Shown one piece after another: positions 18,075 to 25,777 of a stretch of 53,350 nucleotides of DNA (position 1 is the first letter of the stretch; each line of letters begins with the position of its first letter). Source of the stretch: Clostridiales bacterium (lineage in GTDB: Bacteria; Bacillota; Sulfobacillia; RBS10-35). The notes under the pieces were generated by a model. The model was not told the origin of the DNA and did not search any database. It saw nothing but the letters and a program-made list of their open reading frames with translations. The stretch is taken from NCBI GenBank assembly GCA_018729555.1, contig JAHHQG010000001.1:1-53350 (forward strand), in the 5' to 3' direction. The position numbers and the translations under genes are program-made.

Positions 18075-18552
18075 GACATTGCGCCTCCTCTTCGCTCAAG
18101 GATGGATGAAGAAGCGCCCCCGCCCAAGCGGCGGCCACGGCGTCATAAAGATGATGGGGGGCCCTTGCGGGGAGACCTCGAATCTGCCAAAGAAGCTCGT
18201 ACTGTACATCCTCCTTTTGGGCGCGTCCACTGCCGAACTGGGCCCGGATTTGACTGGGGGTCAGTGCGTGGAAGGGAAGGCCCCTTTGAACGGCGAGGGC
18301 TTCGATATATCCAAGGGCCCGTGCGACATGGTGGATGGTTGTTGACGGCCCTCCCATGTAGGGGAGTTCGGCGACCACAAGATCGGCTTCGGCGAGAAAG
18401 GGTTCCAGGTGATCACGAAGGAGGCGCAACCGTTCGTGAAGACCACCCTCAAGGAGAAGGACGGCTCCGCGAGAGAATTCGGGAGCCGCCCCGACCATTA
18501 AAAGCGCAATACCGATACTACGGGTGCCGGGATCGATCCCGAGGATCCGCAT
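18028..18552 (-). CDS. RuvC-type Holliday junction nuclease
   Basis: The 174-aa protein is the size of RuvC. It has the first strand I-L-G-I-D-P-G-T-R-S-I-G with catalytic Asp7, the second acidic strand V-V-A-E-L-P-Y near residue 61, and a C-terminal H-H-L-Y-D-A-V-A-A-A-W-A-G with the last Asp. RuvC enzymes cut four-way junctions as RNase H-fold dimers. No ruvA or ruvB is nearby, so it is probably the element's own resolvase. It lies 3 bp after the zinc-ribbon SSB gene and in one operon with the HerA-type ATPase. Confidence 0.85.
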   Translation of the reverse strand: MRILGIDPGTRSIGIALLMVGAAPEFSRGAVLLLEGGLHERLRLLRDHLEPFLAEADLVVAELPYMGGPSTTIHHVARALGYIEALAVQRGLPFHALTPSQIRAQFGSGRAQKEDVQYELLWQIRGLPARAPHHLYDAVAAAWAGALLHPSLSEEEAQCRVRVFSPENAPAGRG

Positions 18553-18555
18553 CGG

Positions 18556-19590
18556 CTAGACCTCCTGCAGATCCTCGTTGCGCACGGCCTCCCATTCGGC
18601 CCCGCGTTCGACCCAGCGTTCCCAGATATCCATCGGGTACCGCCCGATGTAGTGCACGTCCCGGGCCTCGACATAGAACTGGCTTACCCGTCTCGCAAGC
18701 CACACCTCAAGACCGCAGGATTCGCAAACCCAGCGAATATCAGTCGTGGTCTTACCAAGGGTATAGGCCGGATAGGTTTGCTGATTGACGGGTGTACCGC
18801 ACCGGGGGCAAAAGTGATAGGCGTGTTTGGGGGGGACGTTTCCCCAGGCACGGTATTCCGCCATAAGCCGCCCTTCGACCACGACGGGGCTTCCCGGGCC
18901 GAGGACAAGGATACTCCGGGCAAGGCTGTCGTTTCCGTTTTGCGGGTTGACATAGACAGGCACGACATCACTGTGCCTTTTGAACTTTGTGCCGTCGGGC
19001 TGAATGACGGGCTTGTAGTGGACGGCGAGGGGGAAAATCACCTGGCGCAAACCCTCAGGGGTAGTTTGCACCTGGGGATTCCCGGCAAGGAGTCCCATGA
19101 GGAAAACCCGAAATTCGTACATGCTTCCGGCGGGATACCGGTTCGTAGGCCCCTGAGGGAATTTCAGAACACGGCTGGCGCGGAGGGTCCAGTAGGAGGT
19201 ACGAACGGCAACAAAGAACGGGCGTTTGCACTGCTGGCACCGGACATAACGCCGTCGTCCGAGGACCCCCTCTTCGTTGGTTTGGTCGATCGGCGCGTTG
19301 CAGTAGGGACAATGCTGGGCGTCTTCTCGCGTCACCACCTGCACTTCATAGGGGTTGACGCTGAGGCTTCCTTCAAGCCAGATATGGTGTCCTCCCCGAA
19401 GATTCCGGGCGACCTGTTGCACAAAGTCGGTGCCACCCTCTTTTGCAAGAAGCCGTGCTTTGAGGTGGTGTTTATCCACCTTGATGGAAAGATGGGTCGC
19501 AAGGGGTTCGCCCTGCGGGGTGGTCTGAAGAACGGGATCACGGCGAAGTTCCGTGAGACCGCTGACAAAATTGACATAGACTGCCATCAT
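18556..19590 (-). CDS. Double OB-fold SSB-like protein with two inserted zinc ribbons
   Basis: The 344-aa protein holds two SSB-like halves. Each has the SSB opening (F-V-S-G-L-T-E-L-R-R-D-P and V-F-L-M-G-L-L-A-G-N-P-Q-V), a V-x-V-E-G or W-L-E-G strand and a closing strand (L-R-A-S-R-V-L and V-E-A-R-D-V-H-Y-I-G). Between the last two strands of each half sits a four-Cys zinc ribbon: C-P-Y-C with C-Q-Q-C, and C-P-R-C with C-E-S-C. The ribbons therefore fall where the L45 DNA-contact loop of SSB is. It has no acidic SSB tail. It probably binds single-stranded or junction DNA with the RuvC encoded 3 bp downstream. Start ATG follows AAAGGAG. Confidence 0.8.
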   Translation of the reverse strand: MMAVYVNFVSGLTELRRDPVLQTTPQGEPLATHLSIKVDKHHLKARLLAKEGGTDFVQQVARNLRGGHHIWLEGSLSVNPYEVQVVTREDAQHCPYCNAPIDQTNEEGVLGRRRYVRCQQCKRPFFVAVRTSYWTLRASRVLKFPQGPTNRYPAGSMYEFRVFLMGLLAGNPQVQTTPEGLRQVIFPLAVHYKPVIQPDGTKFKRHSDVVPVYVNPQNGNDSLARSILVLGPGSPVVVEGRLMAEYRAWGNVPPKHAYHFCPRCGTPVNQQTYPAYTLGKTTTDIRWVCESCGLEVWLARRVSQFYVEARDVHYIGRYPMDIWERWVERGAEWEAVRNEDLQEV

Positions 19591-19651
19591 ACTCGCTCCT
19601 TTCGCTTTGGGGGGGTGACCCCCTCAGCAACAGATTACGCTTGTTTTGGGT

Positions 19652-20299
19652 TTAGGAGAGCCAGTGAACGACGCCTGGTGGAAAAGACGAAGGGTAAGGC
19701 ATCGGGGGTAAAGCAAGGTCAAGAAAGTTTTTAAGAAGCCGTGTAACGAGGGCGGGATTCCAGGAGCGGCTTGCGAAAGGGAAGGAAAACGCCTCCTGGA
19801 TGGCAAAGTGTCCGGGTTCCAGTTCCTGATAGCGAGAGAGAACGGCGAGATAAACGCTGGTAAGGTCGGTGGAAAGAGCCACATACCACCATCCACCGAT
19901 GGGGCGCCAGACAAAGCTGAAGATGGTGTCGGACGTTTGCTGAAACCAGCCGCGATGAACCGTTGGCGGGGGAGAAAAGTGGTCGCCAGGCCGGACCCAT
20001 ACAGCCATGCGGGTGGTGCGGATGGTAGGAAGAGCGTAAAGCCAGCGATCCCATCCGAGATTTCCCTGGGCGTAGAAGCGTCCTACGAGGTCGGGTGGTA
20101 CAGGGAAAACAGTCGGGGAAGGTGCCACGTATAAAACCCAGGAAGGAGCCTTGCAACCGGGGAATCGTTCGGCGATGGCATAGCTTAAACGGCGTCTGCC
20201 GACGAAAAGGGGGTAGACGTCACGGCTGTCCGGAGGAATATCAAGGACGAGACGGAGAATCAGACCCGGCGGATAGAACTCCAAAAGCTTAAGGGTCAC
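19652..20299 (-). CDS. Unknown protein at head of RuvC/HerA operon
   Basis: I start at the GTG at 20299, which has GGGAGG 8 nt upstream; the same frame is open for a further 900 bp but with unlikely composition and overlap with plus-strand genes. The 215-aa product is rich in Pro, Trp and Tyr, includes a G-G-W-W-Y-V-A-L segment near residue 135 and has no membrane segment. I do not recognise it. As first gene of a minus-strand operon ending with the HerA-type ATPase, it may be an accessory or regulatory part of that system. Confidence 0.6.
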   Translation of the reverse strand: MTLKLLEFYPPGLILRLVLDIPPDSRDVYPLFVGRRRLSYAIAERFPGCKAPSWVLYVAPSPTVFPVPPDLVGRFYAQGNLGWDRWLYALPTIRTTRMAVWVRPGDHFSPPPTVHRGWFQQTSDTIFSFVWRPIGGWWYVALSTDLTSVYLAVLSRYQELEPGHFAIQEAFSFPFASRSWNPALVTRLLKNFLDLALPPMPYPSSFPPGVVHWLS

Positions 20300-20346
20300 G
20301 CGGAAGCCTCCCTTGAGGGTAACGTGGCTCCAAAGGAGGTATACGG

Positions 20347-20784
20347 TTGTACGCGAGAATCGGGATAGCCACGGTGTGCGTTCTGGTTTTGTCCTTGCTA
20401 AGCGGATGTGCGGAACAGCGATTGCATCCGCTGGATGCGGAGCTGTTTCTCCAGAGAGCGGTAGCCGCTGGCGTTGATTTTGCCATTGCCATGGGGGGTA
20501 TTCGGGACGGTATACGGCACGGAACCCTGGGCCAAGACGAGGCGTTGGCTTTGGTGGAAGAGGCGCAGGAACGCCTCCTGGCGGCGGAAAAAAGGTTGAA
20601 GGAACATCGATTCCCGGAATATGACGAGAAACGGAAAGCTCAAGCCATCGAAAAACTGGAAGTACTGTATGAGATCGGCGAAGAGCTAAAGACGAGCCTC
20701 CGCCAGAAGTCCGACGAGGACATTGAGGCACTTTATTTGCGGGCCATGCAGACGGTATCCCAGTTCGCCATAGAAAATCGTTAG
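20347..20784 (+). CDS. Small lipoprotein
   Basis: The start is a TTG at 20347 with AGGAGG 7 nt upstream. The 145-aa product has a signal peptide with lipobox L-L-S-G-C (Cys near 21). The rest is highly charged and helical (about 70-145: A-L-V-E-E-A-Q-E-R-L-L-A-A-E-K-R-L-K), likely a coiled coil on the outer membrane face. It is divergent from the RuvC/HerA operon, with only 47 bp between starts. Function unknown. Confidence 0.75.
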   Translation: MYARIGIATVCVLVLSLLSGCAEQRLHPLDAELFLQRAVAAGVDFAIAMGGIRDGIRHGTLGQDEALALVEEAQERLLAAEKRLKEHRFPEYDEKRKAQAIEKLEVLYEIGEELKTSLRQKSDEDIEALYLRAMQTVSQFAIENR

Positions 20785-20856
20785 CAAGGGGTTTGACGTT
20801 CTTTTCTGCTTCAAAAGACAGTATAAGGCCAGTGAAGGCAAGGTACCAAGGCAAAG

Positions 20857-20910
20857 CGATACCCGCAGGACGGCGATAGTAGAGCAAAACGATAAAAAAA
20901 GAGAACCGAT
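20857..20910 (+). repeat. Four evenly spaced CGAT boxes upstream of parM (possible centromere)
   Basis: CGAT occurs at 20857, 20874, 20890 and 20907, a spacing of 17, 16 and 17 bp, in the only gap upstream of the parM-like gene. ParR proteins bind short iterated sites near parMR promoters. The boxes are very short, so this may be chance. Confidence 0.3.
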
Positions 20911-20954
20911 GACAGGGTGAAAGCAAGGTATGATAGAGGGGAAGGAGGTTTCGC

Positions 20955-22010
20955 ATGGAACAGGTTGTCGCGGTGGATCTTGGCTTTGGTTGGGTTAAGG
21001 CCATGGGTGCACGAGGAAAATGCCGGTTTCCATCGGTGGTGGCTAAAGCGGAGCTCGGAGAGGTACTGGCGGTACGGGAGAAAGGTGGAGACGACGCGGG
21101 GAACGCCGAATCCCTGATGGCTACCATTTTCCAGGCTGATCGGCGGGCTACCACGGTGGTGGCGGGGAAGGCGGCGACCCTGGGATCGAGCATGTCCACC
21201 CGGCCTTTTGAGGCGGATCGTAGTTTCTCGGACCATGCGGCCTGGCTGGTGTTTCTGGCGGCGGCGCGGGTGATGGACCCGCTGAATCACAGAGTACGGC
21301 TGGCTGTCGGGCTTCCCTTTGCGCAGTATCGGCAGGAAGGAACGCGCGAAAGGGTGCGTCGGTGGCTAGAAGGGCAGGAAGTGATTGTTGAGTTTCACGA
21401 ACCGGATATGGAACGGGCCTTTCGGTTCGAGGCCGTCGATGTATACGCGCAGGGTTTGGCCGGGTTGGTGGCCGCCATGGAGGATTTTGAAGAGCTTGCC
21501 GATCTCCACTCTGGCGTTGTGATGGTCATCGACATTGGCACACGAACGACGGAATACCTGGGAGTCGATATGGAGCGTAGCCAGATCCTTAGCCAGCTAA
21601 GCGGTACCATCGACCTCGGGATGAATCAGGTACACCAGCAGGTATTGGGTCAGCTTCAGCGTAAGGTTGCCATGGCACCCTGGCGACTGCACGATATGGA
21701 AAAAATCATCGCGGACGGTTATGCCCGCTATCAAGGACGGCGCTACGAAGTGACGGATATGTATGAGGAGGCGTTAAAAGACCTTGCAGCCGCCCTTCGC
21801 CACGATCTTGCGGGGCGCTGGCAACGGGAGATGGTGACGGCCGAAGCGGTTGTCGTCATGGGCGGCGGTGGTAAAGCCCTGGAAAAGGAACTCCGCAAGG
21901 CATGGGGGGAAACGCAGGTGTTTGTGCCCGCCGATGCCCAGTTCGCCAATACCCGTGGATACTGGCTGATGAGTCTGGCTAAGCAACACGCGGCAACTCA
22001 AGGGGTGTAA
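20955..22010 (+). CDS. parM: ParM/Alp-type plasmid segregation actin
   Basis: The 351-aa protein has the actin-family phosphate 1 loop V-A-V-D-L-G-F-G-W-V-K-A (residues 5-16), phosphate 2 V-I-D-I-G-T-R-T-T-E-Y (about 190) and the adenosine loop V-V-V-M-G-G-G-G-K (about 297), with the ParM-type end F-A-N-T-R-G-Y-W. Such actins form filaments that push plasmid copies apart. The next gene, 3 bp away, is the probable ParR adaptor. The start follows GGAAGGAGG. Its presence argues for an autonomously replicating element, now or in the past. Confidence 0.88.
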   Translation: MEQVVAVDLGFGWVKAMGARGKCRFPSVVAKAELGEVLAVREKGGDDAGNAESLMATIFQADRRATTVVAGKAATLGSSMSTRPFEADRSFSDHAAWLVFLAAARVMDPLNHRVRLAVGLPFAQYRQEGTRERVRRWLEGQEVIVEFHEPDMERAFRFEAVDVYAQGLAGLVAAMEDFEELADLHSGVVMVIDIGTRTTEYLGVDMERSQILSQLSGTIDLGMNQVHQQVLGQLQRKVAMAPWRLHDMEKIIADGYARYQGRRYEVTDMYEEALKDLAAALRHDLAGRWQREMVTAEAVVVMGGGGKALEKELRKAWGETQVFVPADAQFANTRGYWLMSLAKQHAATQGV

Positions 22011-22013
22011 CGC

Positions 22014-22343
22014 ATGGGCGTACAAAAGCGAACCCCAAGGCCCATGATCACGATGTACATCACCGACCAGCTTGGACCATACCGGGAAGAACTTCTTAAC
22101 ATGATGGGGGGCAAAACATTCCCCGGGGGTTATTCGGCGTCTGCTTGGCTTCAGGAGGTTATCGTCTTGTTTTTCCAGCTGGCGGAGATCTATCAGGAAC
22201 GGGATCCGCGAAGGCTTCTCCTGAAGATTTTGCAGGCGGTAAAAGACAAGGAAAAATCGGAGGCCGAAAAACCGGCCCAAGAAGAACCTGATATTCGCCG
22301 GAAGGTCTTAAGCCGGGCCCTAAGGTTCGGGAGCGAAACCTGA
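22014..22343 (+). CDS. ParR-like adaptor protein
   Basis: The 109-aa protein begins with a short basic segment and M-I-T-M-Y-I, a strand that could form a ribbon-helix-helix dimer, then helices and a charged C-terminal tail with R-K-V-L-S-R-A-L. ParR proteins are small DNA-binding adaptors encoded directly after parM, so size, place (3-bp gap) and layout fit. Sequence alone does not prove it. Confidence 0.65.
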   Translation: MGVQKRTPRPMITMYITDQLGPYREELLNMMGGKTFPGGYSASAWLQEVIVLFFQLAEIYQERDPRRLLLKILQAVKDKEKSEAEKPAQEEPDIRRKVLSRALRFGSET

Positions 22344-22365
22344 TCCTCCCCGGGATACCCGGAAA

Positions 22366-22404
22366 GCCTCCCCTCCGCGATATGTGGAGGGGAGGCATTT
22401 GTTT
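22366..22404 (+). terminator. Terminator after par operon
   Basis: An 11-bp perfect stem (22366-22376 with 22386-22396) is followed by ATTTGTTT. The T-run is weak but position and stem strength fit termination of parMR. Confidence 0.7.
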
Positions 22405-22808
22405 GAGGGTATACTGGCATTGCAACACCCAGCGGCCCCCGCAAGGAGGCTTGAGGAGGGTGAACCATGAAAGGAGGTTCGATATGTCGGCTCAACGGCG
22501 TTCTCAAGGCGGCGACTGGCAAACGCTTAGGCGTTGCCTTTTGAGCCGCCTGGCCGTGAGCGGGGAAGCGCTCGGGCCCGCGCCGTTGGGCAATGGCTTT
22601 ATGAAAGGGTGGGGGGCCTCTTTGGCAAGAGGCACAAACACCCAACAGCGCTACCCGGTCGGTAACCCGCAATTTCCTCGTGCCGAACTGGGAGCCACGG
22701 TTCCCTCAACGGGTTTTTTTGAAGCTGGGCCTTGTGGCCCTTACAAAAATTTTTTGGGCCCGCTAGCCGGTACGGCATAAGGGCCAGCGGGAACGGCCAA
22801 TTTCAAGA
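22405..22808 (+). other. Hairpin-rich 400-bp region: candidate structured RNA or recombination/origin site
   Basis: This gap between parR and the recombinase holds many nested complementary segments: 22488-22495 with 22541-22548 enclosing 22518-22526/22531-22538; 22585-22590 with 22641-22646 enclosing the perfect 7-bp stem 22616-22622/22627-22633; 22690-22705; 22727-22740; and 22759-22764 with 22786-22791. TATACT at 22410-22415 could start a transcript, and runs of T occur at 22713-22719 and 22750-22755. One frame (22484-22780, 98 codons, AAAGGAGG upstream) is open, but the peptide is low in structure and I think RNA or DNA structure is the better reading. It could also be a recombinase target or single-strand origin. 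Confidence 0.4.
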
Positions 22809-24536
22809 ATGTTGGACTGGGAGGTCCCGGTCTTGGGAAGGTATGCCCAAAAACAAGCGACGTGTCCCCTTTGCGGAGAAACCGGCAGAGGTTGTGCCTG
22901 GACAACCACACATGTAGATTGCCAGGTATTCCCGCATCGTCTGTACCGTACAAGGCGGCTGGAGAGTTGTGAAGAATCGACGGTACGACAGCTGGAACGG
23001 GAGCTCGATGAGCGGCGTCTAGTGAAACTTGGCCGAAAGGGGAGTACATTAACGCGGAAAGAAAACAGCTATGTGTTGCGAACGTTTCGAGAGTTTATCG
23101 GAGGGATTTGCAAGGTACGCTCGTGGCGTTGGGTATATCCGGAGCACCTTGAGGCGTTTCGGCGGCATCAGCTACTGGCCGGAAACCATCCACGCGGCGT
23201 TGCGCGGAAGGTCAAAGTGGTGTCGGATCTCCTGGGGTACGGGCATCTGTATTACCGGGGGAAAATCCTCTGGTATTTGACGCCGGGCGAGGTCCGGGCG
23301 CTTGACGAGGTTCGGAGATGGATAAAACACGAGTACCGTGGCTATGATCGGTACGAAAAGGCGCGACGTTACCGCTGGGTTGTGGATTATCTGCTCTGGA
23401 GCTGGCTTGACGCAGAAGGCGACCGGTCGGTGGACGCCTATTTGGCGAAAAAAGACTGGGGAAAGACCTATCGAGCGCGGGTGGAAGCGGTTTTACGAAA
23501 GCTGAAGGTGGAAGTGAAGCCCTCGCCGCCGCTAGGCCGTCCCCATCCGGCGTTTATCCGGGCAGGGCATCTTGTAAGCCGTTTTTGGCGGTCGCCCCTT
23601 TTTTCGGCCAAGACCTTTTTTGGTTACGTGGAGAGGTGGCGGGACTGGGAGGAATACACGGGAAAGCCTCTTGGAAGGCTGACGCCCACAAGTGTACGAG
23701 AGTTTATCGTGGGGAAACACTTAGCGAGACAAACGGCCAGGGTCTACTTTTCCAGTTTTCGGGCAGCGGAGGTCCTGATGGGGTTAATGGGAAGGGCGCC
23801 GGATCCGGCCCTGCCAGCATCACTTGGGGAGTTGCTGGGAGAGTCGTGGGTGGAAGATGACGAGGAAGAAGTCATCGATCTTAGCGACGCCTGGCAGGAG
23901 GAGGAGTACCGGACGATTCGAAGCCGTTTGTCGGAAGACTCCCGGGTGGTGGTGGATCTTAGCTGGGAAATGGGTTTGCGGCTGGTGGAGGTATTCCGGC
24001 TTCGGCGAAGGGACGTTGTGATGGCACTGGAGACGCAAAGGCTGAGGGTACGCGGGAAAGGGGGTAGGATCCGTTATGTGCCTGTAACGCCGCGCGCGGC
24101 AGAGATTTTCCGGGAGGTTCTTTCACGGCATCCGGGAAGGCTACTCCCTTTTCTTGCTGAGAAAGACGAGACCCACCGGGCACAAAGGCGGCTTCAGACC
24201 GAACTGAGCCGGGTAAGGGGAGAAGCCACGCACCTGCACCATCACGGTCTGCGACACGCCTATGCGCAAAGGTGGCTAAAGACGCTCCAGGATCAAGGAG
24301 TAGGGGCGGAGGTACGTCGGTTTATCGTTTCGGCACTTCTGGGCCATGGCCGGATTGAGGTAACATACATCTACGCTTCGCGGGGTCCCCTGGACGGTCC
24401 GGCAAAGAACCCGCCCGATCCCTTAACGCCCATGACCCTTCTGGCAATCGAGGAAGCGCTTTCGGTGGCGGAACGAAAGGGGAAAAAGGCGATGGTCGAA
24501 AAGCTTTTGCGCTTAAAGAAAAGGGCCGCCCTTTAG
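22809..24536 (+). CDS. Tyrosine recombinase, 575 aa
   Basis: The C-terminal catalytic domain (about 380-560) has the full set: Arg in G-L-R-L-V-E-V-F-R-L, Lys in R-G-K-G-G-R-I-R-Y, H-G-L-R-H (His-x-x-Arg), L-L-G-H-G and the nucleophile Tyr in T-Y-I-Y-A. The N-terminal 60 residues hold a possible zinc site (C-P-L-C-G, then Cys and H-V-D-C), and SAM-like helical core-binding domains follow. It is longer than XerC/D (about 300 aa). No good ribosome binding site precedes 22809, so the start is uncertain. Likely roles are dimer resolution or integration of the element; the hairpin-rich region just upstream could be its site. Confidence 0.85.
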   Translation: MLDWEVPVLGRYAQKQATCPLCGETGRGCAWTTTHVDCQVFPHRLYRTRRLESCEESTVRQLERELDERRLVKLGRKGSTLTRKENSYVLRTFREFIGGICKVRSWRWVYPEHLEAFRRHQLLAGNHPRGVARKVKVVSDLLGYGHLYYRGKILWYLTPGEVRALDEVRRWIKHEYRGYDRYEKARRYRWVVDYLLWSWLDAEGDRSVDAYLAKKDWGKTYRARVEAVLRKLKVEVKPSPPLGRPHPAFIRAGHLVSRFWRSPLFSAKTFFGYVERWRDWEEYTGKPLGRLTPTSVREFIVGKHLARQTARVYFSSFRAAEVLMGLMGRAPDPALPASLGELLGESWVEDDEEEVIDLSDAWQEEEYRTIRSRLSEDSRVVVDLSWEMGLRLVEVFRLRRRDVVMALETQRLRVRGKGGRIRYVPVTPRAAEIFREVLSRHPGRLLPFLAEKDETHRAQRRLQTELSRVRGEATHLHHHGLRHAYAQRWLKTLQDQGVGAEVRRFIVSALLGHGRIEVTYIYASRGPLDGPAKNPPDPLTPMTLLAIEEALSVAERKGKKAMVEKLLRLKKRAAL

Positions 24537-24546
24537 GAGGCGGCCC
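24513..24546 (-). terminator. Terminator of MoxR/VWA operon
   Basis: The stem 24523-24530 with 24539-24546 has on the minus strand a TTTTCTTT run after it, 15 bp downstream of the VWA gene stop. It lies over the 3' end of the convergent recombinase gene. Confidence 0.75.
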
Positions 24547-24560
24547 CTGGTACACGAAGG

Positions 24561-25775
24561 TTAGACGTCGATGATAACCTGCCGGATCCATTGCGGGACC
24601 GCCATGGTTTTCCGGTAGAGGACGGCGATGGTGGCGATCCCGAGAGGGCGGTCGGGCCAGGGGGTATATCCATCTGTCAGCACGATGATGACGTCTGGCC
24701 GTGGCCGGAGCTTCGCGGCGGCCTCAATGGCAAGAGCCATATCGGTCCCACCTCCGCCCCGGAAAGTGAGGCTGGCGGCCTGTCCCGCCCGGACTTCCCG
24801 GATTTGCTGCACGGCCGCATCGGCGTCGAGGACGGTGACCTTGCCGAAGTGCCGTGCAAGCTCCAGTACCTCCCGTCGTGCTTGAGCAAGCTGCTGGTCC
24901 TCCACGCTACCGGACGTATCGACGATAACCGCCAGGGTCATTTCCCGCCGGATCATGGCGGGAAAAACGATGTTGCCAGCAACGCGGCGGCGAGGGGGCC
25001 GGGTGTACGAATAGTCATCAACGCCCGCTACCACCCGAGCCCGCCCAATAAAATGGCGGAGAAGGTTTTGCCAGTCGACCTTCGCCCGAAGGACGCCCTC
25101 TGCCCAGCGGATTAAAGCACCGGGGACGTAACCGCGCGCCTTTTCGGCCTGTACCTCCTTCGCCACCTGACGGGCAAGGCCCCTCCACTCCGTTTCCGAC
25201 ATGCCCGAAGAAGCCTCTGCCTCTACGGGGTCTTCCCAGGGAGCTGGGTGACCATGGCTTCCCGAGCCCCCACCAAAGGGAGGAAGAGTGTTGTTGCGTT
25301 CATCGGATCCTCCACCGCTCTCGTCGTCGTCGGGGGTCATATCGTTCCCGCTACCGAAGAGCTCAACCGCACGAGACTTGAGGAGCTCGATGTATTCCTC
25401 GGCGGTTTTCCCAGCGGGGAGATCAAAATCCTCCGGGAAAAGCGGCCGGTATTCCCCTTCGGGAAAAGAGAAACCGGCCTCACGGAGGATGCTGTTGATC
25501 TCAAGGTCTCCGGCGACATTGGCAAGCCTGATGGGCACGTTGCGGAGGCGTTCGAAGTGCAGCAGAAGGAGGTGCAGTGCCTCATGGGCGATCACCGTTA
25601 CCTGTTCGGCGGTGGAAAGGCCCGCGAAGGCTTCGCTTACATACAGAGTCCCGGTTTTACTGACCGCAGCTACCGGGACCCCTTCCGCGCGCTTGGGCCG
25701 CAGGGCGAATACGGCCCGCGCAAGATAGGGCGCCCGCAGCACGGCACCGTATTTGGCCCGGTCAACCGCGTCCAT
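24561..25775 (-). CDS. VWA-domain protein with metallopeptidase-like N-terminus
   Basis: The 404-aa protein has an N-terminal zincin-like segment with H-E-A-L-H near residue 65, then an acidic Gly/Ser linker (about 140-190). The C-terminal von Willebrand A domain has the MIDAS start V-D-T-S-G-S near 285, G-G-G-G-T-D later, and V-L-T-D-G. This is the DUF2201/VWA-like metallopeptidase family, usually encoded beside a MoxR AAA+ ATPase, as here with a 2-bp gap. Such pairs act as metal-dependent chaperones that remodel or activate partner proteins. The target here is unknown. Confidence 0.85.
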   Translation of the reverse strand: MDAVDRAKYGAVLRAPYLARAVFALRPKRAEGVPVAAVSKTGTLYVSEAFAGLSTAEQVTVIAHEALHLLLLHFERLRNVPIRLANVAGDLEINSILREAGFSFPEGEYRPLFPEDFDLPAGKTAEEYIELLKSRAVELFGSGNDMTPDDDESGGGSDERNNTLPPFGGGSGSHGHPAPWEDPVEAEASSGMSETEWRGLARQVAKEVQAEKARGYVPGALIRWAEGVLRAKVDWQNLLRHFIGRARVVAGVDDYSYTRPPRRRVAGNIVFPAMIRREMTLAVIVDTSGSVEDQQLAQARREVLELARHFGKVTVLDADAAVQQIREVRAGQAASLTFRGGGGTDMALAIEAAAKLRPRPDVIIVLTDGYTPWPDRPLGIATIAVLYRKTMAVPQWIRQVIIDV

Positions 25776-25777
25776 GA

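Noticed and set aside
20300..21199. Extended 515-residue reading of the gene at 19652
   Set aside because: The extension has atypical composition, overlaps the lipoprotein and parM genes on the other strand, and a GTG with a strong ribosome binding site exists at 20299.
22484..22780. 98-aa protein gene with AAAGGAGG site
   Set aside because: The peptide shows no fold-like pattern and the DNA is dominated by nested stems; kept only as a note within the structured-region entry.
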